A stretch of 7,808 nt of DNA from Thermoanaerobaculia bacterium (GTDB lineage: Bacteria; Acidobacteriota; Thermoanaerobaculia; Multivoradales; UBA5704). The notes below the pieces were generated by a model, which had not been told where the DNA came from, did no database searches, and saw only the letters and a list, made by a program, of their open reading frames with translations. This document shows, piece by piece, positions 1 to 6,196 of this stretch. Position 1 is the first letter of the stretch. Each line of letters starts with the position of its first letter. The stretch covers positions 1 through 7,808 of the forward strand of contig JAICSG010000164.1 of assembly GCA_025937035.1 (NCBI GenBank), read 5' to 3'. Position numbers and translations under genes: made by a program.

Positions 1-49
1 GGCTCACGATCAGCGCGTACAGGACCATCAGCAGGAAATGGCTCAGCAC
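1..49 (-). CDS. Start of a small membrane protein gene (partial, runs off the window)
   Basis: Only the first 16 codons are present. A GTG start at 49-47 opens a frame reading MLSHFLLMVLYALIVS, a strongly hydrophobic stretch that looks like the first transmembrane segment of a short inner-membrane protein. The start is supported by a purine-rich AAGAAGGAG sequence that forms the last codons of the preceding gene and ends 7 nt before the GTG. The gap to the preceding stop codon is 4 nt, so the two are almost certainly co-transcribed and probably translationally coupled. No function can be assigned from so little sequence. The call rests on spacing, ribosome binding site and hydrophobicity. Confidence 0.55.
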   Translation of the reverse strand, partial: MLSHFLLMVLYALIVS

Positions 50-53
50 CGGC

Positions 54-473
54 TCACTCCTTCTTGCCGCGGACGATGTCCCAGGCGTCGAGCACCAGCA
101 GCAGGTTCATCAGCCCCGCGGTGAGCAGGAAGGCGGTGCCGTACTCGTAGCCCGCCCCCGCGAGGTCCCCCTGGTAGTGGAGAGCGAAGCGGAGGAGGAA
201 GTAGATAAAACCCATGCCCATCGAGGCGGCGGTCGCCAGGAGGGTGAGCGGCTGGCCCTGCACGGGCTGGTAGAGGTTGCCCTGCAGGCGGCTGCCGACG
301 ATGACCGCGACCACCACCAGCACGAAGAAGGCGATGCCCCGCAGGGGGCGCTTGAGATAGACGTGGCCCAGCCCAGGGACCAGCCAGGCCGAGAGCACCG
401 CCACCGCCGTGACTCCCGGACTCGCCGGGGGCACGGCCGGCCGCGGCGCGGAAGGGCTGCCGGATTCGGCCAA
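54..473 (-). CDS. Small multi-pass membrane protein, DUF6677-like
   Basis: This 139-residue protein has a Pro/Ala/Ser-rich N-terminus (about residues 1-20) and then about four hydrophobic segments: roughly 21-40, 44-60, 78-98 and 111-130. The first contains the motif AWLVPGLGHVYLKR. The PGxGHxY pattern recalls the TM2/DUF5683/DUF6677 class of small membrane proteins, where a Pro-Gly turn breaks a hairpin of helices. The C-terminal segment (GYEYGTAFLLTAGLMNLL, then LDAWDI) resembles what I remember of DUF6677 proteins from Acidobacteria. The biochemical role of that family is unknown. The start is a TTG that directly abuts the stop codon of the HIT gene (TGA-TTG), with a strong ribosome binding site 5 nt upstream. 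The protein ends in a basic GKKE tail. It is probably an inner-membrane protein expressed from the rpsA/ihfB/HIT transcript. The existence of the gene is secure; the family name is moderately sure. Confidence 0.85.
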   Translation of the reverse strand: MAESGSPSAPRPAVPPASPGVTAVAVLSAWLVPGLGHVYLKRPLRGIAFFVLVVVAVIVGSRLQGNLYQPVQGQPLTLLATAASMGMGFIYFLLRFALHYQGDLAGAGYEYGTAFLLTAGLMNLLLVLDAWDIVRGKKE

Positions 474-968
474 TCAATCCTCCTCTTGAGCGAAGAGCGC
501 CCGCAGGCGCTCCCGCGACTGGCGCAGGTCCTCGGGGATCAGCCGGACCTCCGCCAGGACGGTCATGAAATTCGTGTCCCCCGCCCAGCGCGGGACCAGA
601 TGGAAATGGAAGTGCCCGGGCACTCCGGCGCCGGCGGGCGTGCCGAGGTTCATCCCGAGGTTGAACCCCTGGGGATTATAGGCCTTCGCCAGCACCCGCT
701 GGGCCTTGAGCACCAGCGGCCAGAATTCGGCCCGGGCTTCGGATGAGCTCTCCTGGGGAGAGGACTGGTGCTCGAGCGGGGCCACCATGAGGTGGCCGTT
801 CGAGTAGGGATGAAGATTGAGCATCACCAGATGGTGGCGGCCACAGTGGACCACCAGGCCGCCGGGATCGTCCGGACTGCGTCCGGCGTCACAGAAGAAG
901 CAGCCGGAGCCGGCCGCCGGGCTCGCGGTGATGTAGGCGTGCCTCCAGGGAGTGAAGAGCTGTTCCAT
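474..968 (-). CDS. HIT-family protein (Ap4A phosphorylase/hydrolase-like)
   Basis: This 164-residue histidine-triad protein is expected to be a cytoplasmic enzyme acting on nucleotide phosphoanhydrides or phosphoramidates (Ap4A or AMP conjugates) through a nucleotidyl-histidine intermediate. The triad is HFHFHLV at residues 119-125, with H121 as the expected nucleophile, followed by PRWAGDTNFM. That tail, the start MEQLFTPWR and the segment FNLGMNLG recall the actinobacterial Rv2613c-like Ap4A phosphorylase group. A Cys pair (C23-x-x-C26) near the N-terminus resembles the zinc site of many HIT proteins. NGHLMVAP at 57-64 is also family-typical. I chose ATG at 968 because MEQLFTPWR matches the usual family start. 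A GTG at 986 would add six residues and overlap the ihfB-like stop. Neither has a convincing ribosome binding site, so coupling to the upstream gene is likely. The family is certain; the substrate is not. Confidence 0.92.
   Translation of the reverse strand: MEQLFTPWRHAYITASPAAGSGCFFCDAGRSPDDPGGLVVHCGRHHLVMLNLHPYSNGHLMVAPLEHQSSPQESSSEARAEFWPLVLKAQRVLAKAYNPQGFNLGMNLGTPAGAGVPGHFHFHLVPRWAGDTNFMTVLAEVRLIPEDLRQSRERLRALFAQEED
479..485 (-). promoter_or_regulatory. Ribosome binding site GAGGAGG that fixes the TTG start at 473
   Basis: On the minus strand GAGGAGG lies inside the last codons of the HIT gene and ends 5 nt before TTG at 473-471. No ATG or GTG is in a comparable position. This makes the TTG the most credible start for the small membrane protein and suggests re-initiation by ribosomes finishing the HIT gene. 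Confidence 0.7.
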
Positions 969-979
969 CCGGGGCGCCG

Positions 980-1285
980 TCAACACTCGTCGTTGAGCAG
1001 CTCCCGCAGCTCCTTGCCCGGCTTGAAGTAGGGGATCCGCTTGGGCGGAACCTTCACCTTGTCGCCGGTCTTCGGATTGCGGCCGGTACGGGCCCCACGA
1101 TGGCGGATGCGGAAGCTGCCGAAGCCGCGCAGCTCGATCTTCTCCCCATCCTTCAACGAATGGACGATGCTGTCGAACACCGTGTTGACGATGATCTCAG
1201 CGTGCTTCTTGGTGAGCTGCGTCGTGCGGGCGACCTCTTCGACCAACTCGGCCTTGGTCATCCCGTCCTTCAAGGGCTCCGTCAT
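980..1285 (-). CDS. ihfB: Integration host factor beta/HU-type DNA-bending protein
   Basis: This 101-residue protein has the full HU/IHF fold. An N-terminal helical dimerisation part (residues 9-45) is followed by the signature ELRGFGSFRIRHRGARTG and the beta-arm tip GRNPKTG (68-74), whose proline (P71) intercalates into DNA in this family. The C-terminal segment IPYFKPGKELRELL is closer to IHF subunits than to classical HU. Its position directly downstream of rpsA matches the enterobacterial rpsA-ihfB order, which supports the beta-subunit name, but no partner alpha subunit is visible here and it could act as a homodimer. The start at 1285 has GGGG about 6 nt upstream. An internal ATG at 1261, giving the more usual MTKAELVE start, has AAGGA 4 nt upstream and is a real alternative. 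The stop codon lies close to or overlapping the HIT start. It is predicted to bind and bend DNA in the nucleoid. Confidence 0.93.
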   Translation of the reverse strand: MTEPLKDGMTKAELVEEVARTTQLTKKHAEIIVNTVFDSIVHSLKDGEKIELRGFGSFRIRHRGARTGRNPKTGDKVKVPPKRIPYFKPGKELRELLNDEC

Positions 1286-1311
1286 CTCCCACCCCTTTTG
1301 TCGACATGGCG

Positions 1312-1343
1312 ACGGCGGGCGCCCTGCTGGGTCCGCCCGCCGT
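1312..1343 (-). terminator. Strong intercistronic hairpin between rpsA and ihfB
   Basis: The arms ACGGCGGGCG (1312-1321) and CGCCCGCCGT (1334-1343) are perfect 10-bp complements around a 12-nt loop, and CCC/GGG within the loop could extend the fold. On the leftward transcript the hairpin begins 17 nt after the rpsA stop codon. It is not followed by a U-run (CGCCATGTCG follows), so it is not a textbook intrinsic terminator. It may attenuate read-through, protect the rpsA 3' end or mark a processing site. The hairpin is certain as sequence; its role is inferred. Confidence 0.5.
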
Positions 1344-1360
1344 TTCCGGGTCCCACGACC

Positions 1361-3118
<1,758 letters not shown>

Positions 3119-3217
3119 AAAAAAACGTACCTCCTGGGTTTGGATTCAGGCTCCCGGAGCCTGTTTCCCCACGGACGTGGGGTTGTCGAGCTCTACTTAA
3201 GTCTTTGAGAACTCGGG
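3119..3217 (-). promoter_or_regulatory. Structured 5' leader of rpsA (two hairpins, U7 tract)
   Basis: From the predicted transcription start (about 3217) to the rpsA ATG there are about 99 nt. Read leftward they contain a hairpin CCCCAC-GTCC-GTGGGG (3182-3167), then CAGGCTC-CGG-GAGCCTG (3163-3147), a single-stranded purine/A-rich stretch, AGGAGGT (3135-3129) and seven U residues (3125-3119) up against the AUG. In E. coli the rpsA leader is structured and S1 represses its own translation. S1-binding leader motifs are also known in other phyla. By analogy this leader is a candidate autoregulatory element. The hairpins are seen directly; the function is inferred. Confidence 0.45.
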
Positions 3218-4389
3218 CCTTCGAGTATAGGTGAGGGGGAGGGGGCTGTCAATGAGAGCTCCAGCGCCCCCCGGATCTCGGTCCGGACGGCCTCGTCCCC
3301 TTCCACGGCGAGCGCCGCCTCCAGGGCCCCGCGGGCCTCCTCCCCGCCGATCCGCCCCAGGGCCCAGGCCGCGTGGCCTCGCACCAGGGGCTCCCCATGT
3401 CTCAGGGCTTCCGCCAGAGGAACAACAAACCGGCGCTCCCGGCGATTCCCCATCGCCATGGCGGCGTTCCGCTGGAGCCCCTCCAGCTTGGCCCGCTTCA
3501 TCGGGCTCCCCCGGAAGCGCTCGACGTACTCCTCGCGCGGGAGGCGCAGCAGCCCGGCCAGGGTCAGCTCGCCCCTCTCGGGCGGCAGCTCCATCTCCGG
3601 ATGCGCCGCCCCGGCCGGCTCCCGGTTCCACGGACAGACCTCCTGGCAGACGTCGCAGCCGAACACCCACCCGCCGACCATCCTCCGGGCCTCCTCCGGG
3701 AGCGGCCCCCGGTGCTCGATCGTCCAGTAGGAGATGCACCGGTTGCTGTCCAGCCGGTAGGGCTCAGGGAACGCCCCGGTCGGACAGGCCGCCAGGCAGA
3801 GCGTACAGCTCCCGCAGAGATCCTCGACCGGCTGGGCCGGACCCGGATCGAGATCGAGGCTCAGGAACAGCTCGCCGAGGAGGAACCAGGAGCCCCCCTC
3901 CGGGTGGAGCAGCATGGTGTTCTTCCCCACCGCCCCCATCCCCGCCCGCGCCGCCAGCTCCCGCTCCAGCACCGGCCCGGTGTCCACGTACCGCCGGGTC
4001 TCACACCCTGGAAACGCCGCCCGGACCCGCTCCTCCAGGCTCCTGAGCCGCGCGCCCATGACGTCGTGATAGTCCTTCCCCCGGGCATACCGGGCCACCC
4101 GCCGCCAGAGGTCCCCCGAGGGCTCCGGCCGCCGCTCGCCATCCTCTCCATGAAGGGGGTGGTATTGCAGGGCCACACAGAGCACGCTCCGGGCTCCCGG
4201 AAAGACCTGCGACGGATCGACCCGCGCCTCCATCCGGCGCCCCAGATACTCCATCCCCGCCTGATCACCCCGCTCCAGCCACCGCACCAGGGCCTCCCCG
4301 TGCTCCAGAGGGGCGAGGCGGGCGACTCCGGCGCGGTCGAAGCCGGCTTCCAGGGCCCAGGATCGGAGGAGATCGGCGGCGTTTTCCAC
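3193..4389 (-). CDS. queG: Epoxyqueuosine reductase
   Basis: QueG is the cobalamin-dependent iron-sulfur enzyme that reduces epoxyqueuosine to queuosine at position 34 of GUN-anticodon tRNAs, the last step of the pathway, in the cytoplasm. The 398-residue protein shows the N-terminal nitroreductase-like substrate/B12 region, including YLGRRMEARVDPS and ARGKDYHDV. The catalytic aspartate lies in YVDTGPVLERE (D136), followed by GAVGKNTMLL. Two 4Fe-4S sites are formed by C192, C195, C198 and C202 (CGSCTLCLAACP) together with C218, C245, C248 and C252 (CDVCQEVCPWN). A C-terminal HEAT-like repeat region spans about 305-378. All expected residues are present. An in-frame TAG 9 nt upstream of GTG 4389 forces this start or a later one. 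There is no recognisable ribosome binding site, and the 20-bp repeat array begins only 11 nt upstream. Its last codons contain the rpsA promoter. Other queuosine genes are not in the window. Confidence 0.96.
   Translation of the reverse strand: MENAADLLRSWALEAGFDRAGVARLAPLEHGEALVRWLERGDQAGMEYLGRRMEARVDPSQVFPGARSVLCVALQYHPLHGEDGERRPEPSGDLWRRVARYARGKDYHDVMGARLRSLEERVRAAFPGCETRRYVDTGPVLERELAARAGMGAVGKNTMLLHPEGGSWFLLGELFLSLDLDPGPAQPVEDLCGSCTLCLAACPTGAFPEPYRLDSNRCISYWTIEHRGPLPEEARRMVGGWVFGCDVCQEVCPWNREPAGAAHPEMELPPERGELTLAGLLRLPREEYVERFRGSPMKRAKLEGLQRNAAMAMGNRRERRFVVPLAEALRHGEPLVRGHAAWALGRIGGEEARGALEAALAVEGDEAVRTEIRGALELSLTAPSPSPILEGPSSQRLK
3224..3252 (-). promoter_or_regulatory. Near-consensus sigma-70 promoter for rpsA, inside queG
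   Basis: On the minus strand a perfect -35 hexamer TTGACA (3252-3247) is followed by a 17-bp C-rich spacer and the -10 hexamer TATACT (3229-3224, five of six consensus bases). Predicted transcription starts near 3217, about 22 nt before the queG stop codon, giving an rpsA leader of about 99 nt. Both hexamers at the optimal spacing, in DNA this GC-rich and directly upstream of a highly expressed ribosomal gene, make chance unlikely. The element lies within codons for the Ser/Pro-rich tail of QueG. Confidence 0.8.
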
Positions 4390-4400
4390 AAGGAGAGGCT

Positions 4401-4560
4401 AGAACATTGTTCGGCCGCCTCAAACCTTGTTTTTTGGCTTCAAACAATGTTCGGGACGAAAAAACAATGTTCGGGAGCTTCTTTCATTGTCTGAGACCGG
4501 AAAACAATGTTTGGCCGCTTCCAACATTGCTTTACGGCTTCCAACAATGTTTCAGGGGAT
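4401..4560. repeat. Array of eight degenerate 20-bp direct repeats with a near-palindromic core
   Basis: Eight consecutive units of exactly 20 bp start at 4401, 4421, 4441, 4461, 4481, 4501, 4521 and 4541. The approximate plus-strand consensus is MAAACAWTGTTYGGSMGCTT. Within the unit, C at position 5, T at 8 and G at 9 are invariant in all eight. A at 3, 4 and 6 and T at 10 and 11 occur in seven of eight. Position 7 is T or A equally (T,T,A,A,T,A,T,A). The core AACA-W-TGTT is an inverted repeat, so the two centre variants are reverse complements of each other. Unit 5 is the most divergent. The block from 4381 and the block from 4561 no longer fit the pattern. The array is 44% GC by hand count, against very GC-rich genes on both sides. 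It fills the divergent region between queG (GTG at 4389) and the methyltransferase (ATG at 4582). Because 20 is not a multiple of 3, it is unlikely to be coding. Confidence 0.9.
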
Positions 4561-4581
4561 TTCAGGCACAATGAGCACCCT

Positions 4582-5529
4582 ATGGAGGATCTGACGCCCC
4601 TCGACTGGAAGGAGATCGACGTCCGGCTCGGAGAGGTCGAGCCGGAGATCGCCCGCGAGGTGCTGCTCGACCTGCTCACGGACGACATCTCGCCGGTCAT
4701 CGCCCTCTCCCGCCTCCTCCTCGCCCTGGGCGGCGCCGAGGAGACCGACGAGCTCCTGGCCGCCGTGGCCCGGCGCTGGGGGCGGCCTCTCGACCCCCGG
4801 CTGCGGGAGATGGCGGTCCTCCTCCACGACCACCGGGAGGGGTGCGAGCGGGTGGCGGACATGCTGCGCGAGCACCCCGACCCGATGCGGATGTCCGGCC
4901 CTCCCGAGGAGATCGTCGCCACCTTCCGCCGCTTCTTCGACCGCTCGGTCACCCGCAACGAGGAGGCGAGCGTGGCCGCCTACTCGCTCGGCGATCCTGA
5001 AATTTTATCTCAGGTGACCCGAGAGGTCGTCGCCCAGCTCGAAGGTTGGGGGCTCCTCGGCCCCGAGCGCTCGACCCTGGAGATCGGCTGCGGCATCGGA
5101 CGCATGCAGGCGGCGCTCTCCCCCCTGGTCGGCGAGGCGCACGGGATCGACATCTCGCCGAAGATGGTCGAGACCGCCCGCCGGCGCTGCGCGGGGCTCC
5201 CGAACGTCTTCTTCTCGGTCAGCTCCGGCCGCGACCTCGCCGACTTCCCGGCCGAGCGCTTCGACCTCGTCTACGCAGTCGACTCCTTCCCCTACGTCCA
5301 CCAGGCCGGTCCGGAGGTGGTCGAGACCCACTTCCACGAGGCCGCCCGGGTCCTCAAGCCCGGAGGGGAGTTCGTGATCCTCCACTTCTCCTACCGCGAC
5401 AGCACCCAGGAGGACCGCGCCGAGGTCCGCAAGCTCAGCCACGCCGCCGGCTTCACCCTGGTGATGAACGGCGCCCAGCCGTTCAAGCTTTGGGATGGTG
5501 TGGCGTTCCGGATGCGGAAGGCAGGTTGA
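4582..5529 (+). CDS. Class I SAM-dependent methyltransferase with a helical N-terminal domain
   Basis: This 315-residue protein has two parts. Residues 1 to about 125 are Leu/Ala/Arg/Glu-rich, predicted helical, and match no domain I can name. Residues about 126-315 form a class I Rossmann methyltransferase: motif I LEIGCGIG (166-173), the acidic residue D190 at the end of strand 2 (HGIDISPKMVE), FDLVYAVDSFPYV (227-239) and VLKPGGEFVILHF (258-269). The linker region FFDRSVTRNEEASVAAYSLG recurs, from memory, in a group of uncharacterised bacterial methyltransferases; the substrate is unknown. I chose ATG at 4582 because the frame upstream (an ATG at 4507 is possible, adding 25 residues) would be translated repeat array. 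No good ribosome binding site precedes either start. Codons 138-143, at the domain junction, are unusually AT-rich. It is divergent from queG and sits 67 nt upstream of bcp on the same strand. Confidence 0.88.
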   Translation: MEDLTPLDWKEIDVRLGEVEPEIAREVLLDLLTDDISPVIALSRLLLALGGAEETDELLAAVARRWGRPLDPRLREMAVLLHDHREGCERVADMLREHPDPMRMSGPPEEIVATFRRFFDRSVTRNEEASVAAYSLGDPEILSQVTREVVAQLEGWGLLGPERSTLEIGCGIGRMQAALSPLVGEAHGIDISPKMVETARRRCAGLPNVFFSVSSGRDLADFPAERFDLVYAVDSFPYVHQAGPEVVETHFHEAARVLKPGGEFVILHFSYRDSTQEDRAEVRKLSHAAGFTLVMNGAQPFKLWDGVAFRMRKAG

Positions 5530-5540
5530 GATAGACTCCC

Positions 5541-5574
5541 CTCCGCGCCCGCGTTCCCACGCGGAGCGACTTTT
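5541..5574 (+). terminator. Weak terminator-like hairpin after the methyltransferase
   Basis: The arms CTCCGCG (5541-5547) and CGCGGAG (5560-5566) form a perfect 7-bp stem around a 12-nt loop. Four T residues follow at 5571-5574 after a 3-nt gap. It starts 11 nt after the methyltransferase stop. The short T-run and the closeness to the bcp ribosome binding site (5581-5590) leave open that it is a partial terminator or part of the bcp leader. Confidence 0.35.
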
Positions 5575-5596
5575 CACTTCAGGAGGAGAATCCGGA

Positions 5597-6067
5597 ATGT
5601 CCGATTGGATCGAAGAGGGCGAGACCGCCCCGGATTTCACCCTGCCGGCCGACGACGGCAGGCAGGTCAAGCTGTCCGATCTCCGCGGCAAGCCCGTGGT
5701 GCTCTACTTTTATCCGAAGGACGACACGCCCGGCTGCACCAAGGAGGCGTGCGCCTTCCGCGATCGCACCCAGGATCTCAAGGCCAAGGGAGCCGTGGTT
5801 CTCGGGGTCTCCCCGGACGACGTGGCCAGCCACGGCCAGTTCCGCGACAAATACAGCCTCAACTTCCCCCTCCTCGCCGACGCCGATCACAAGGTGGCCG
5901 AGCGCTACGGCGCCTGGCGGGAGAAGAACATGTACGGCAAGGTCTCGATGGGCATCCAGCGCTCCACCTTCCTGATCGACGGCGGCGGCAAGGTCCGCAA
6001 GGTCTGGAAGAAGGTCAACGTGGACGGCCACGACGAGGCGGTGCTCCAGGCGCTGGGAGCGCTGTAG
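5597..6067 (+). CDS. bcp: Thioredoxin-dependent thiol peroxidase (Bcp/PrxQ peroxiredoxin)
   Basis: This 156-residue cytoplasmic peroxiredoxin reduces hydrogen peroxide and organic hydroperoxides using thioredoxin. The active-site signature YFYPKDDTPGCTKEAC gives the PxxxTxxC motif with peroxidatic cysteine C47, P40 and T44. C52 five residues later is the resolving cysteine, as in the two-cysteine Bcp/PrxQ subgroup. The conserved arginine of this fold is in QRSTFLID (R122). The length equals the E. coli Bcp family norm. The open frame extends upstream to 5495, but the start is fixed at ATG 5597 by AGGAGGAGAA (5581-5590) at ideal spacing and by the canonical opening GETAPDFTLPADDG. The gene follows the methyltransferase and is followed by a strong hairpin. 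No OxyR-type site was recognised upstream. Nothing in the sequence looks broken. Confidence 0.96.
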   Translation: MSDWIEEGETAPDFTLPADDGRQVKLSDLRGKPVVLYFYPKDDTPGCTKEACAFRDRTQDLKAKGAVVLGVSPDDVASHGQFRDKYSLNFPLLADADHKVAERYGAWREKNMYGKVSMGIQRSTFLIDGGGKVRKVWKKVNVDGHDEAVLQALGAL

Positions 6068-6071
6068 CGCC

Positions 6072-6104
6072 GGTCCCGCCCGGGCATCCAGGTCCGGGCG
6101 GACC
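6072..6104 (+). terminator. Strong hairpin just after bcp
   Basis: GGTCCCGCCCGG (6072-6083) pairs with CCGGGCGGACC (6094-6104) over 11 base pairs with one bulged C, closing a loop of 10 nt. It starts 5 nt after the bcp stop. Only scattered T residues follow (CTTCTC), so it is a GC-rich hairpin without the usual U-tract, a form plausible in GC-rich genomes. It likely ends or attenuates bcp transcription before leucine dehydrogenase. Confidence 0.5.
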
Positions 6105-6105
6105 C

Positions 6106-6134
6106 TTCTCCCCCACCCCGCCATCGGGTAAGAT
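6106..6134 (+). promoter_or_regulatory. Possible weak promoter for leucine dehydrogenase
   Basis: TAAGAT at 6129-6134, within GGGTAAGATACGC, is a plausible -10 element. The hexamer 17 bp upstream, TTCTCC at 6106-6111, is only a poor -35 match. The position after the bcp hairpin and about 60 nt before the leucine dehydrogenase start is where a promoter would be expected. The rest of the 129-nt gap (6068-6196) shows nothing else recognisable. Low confidence. Confidence 0.25.
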
Positions 6135-6196
6135 ACGCGCCTCTTAGACCGGACCCCTCTCCAGGGTTCCTCCCCGACAGAAAGGGATTGATTGTG

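Noticed and set aside
3147..3182. Intrinsic terminator for queG
   Set aside because: On the minus strand neither hairpin is followed by a U-run, and both lie downstream of the rpsA promoter within its leader.
3193..3739. Frameshift in the 3' part of queG suggested by a second open frame in this stretch
   Set aside because: The main frame carries all iron-sulfur cysteines and the HEAT-like region without interruption; the other frame is Arg/Gly/Pro-rich low-complexity shadow.
4511..4530. Sigma-54 promoter (TTGGCC ... TTGC) in the array
   Set aside because: The GG and GC dinucleotides are 14 bp apart, not the required 10.
4401..4560. CRISPR array
   Set aside because: Units are contiguous 20-bp degenerate copies with no distinct 25-40 bp repeats separated by unique spacers, and no cas genes are present.
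4401..4560. Plasmid iteron origin
   Set aside because: The pattern fits superficially, but the neighbours are chromosomal housekeeping genes and no replication initiator is present; only one weak DnaA-box match is nearby. Kept as a remote alternative only.
4401..4560. AACAATG resembling the SOX/HMG-box recognition sequence
   Set aside because: That is a eukaryotic factor; the genome is bacterial by gene content and codon use, so the likeness is coincidental.
5495..5596. Upstream extension of the bcp frame starting at 5495
   Set aside because: It overlaps the methyltransferase end and a hairpin; the ribosome binding site and family N-terminus place the start at 5597.
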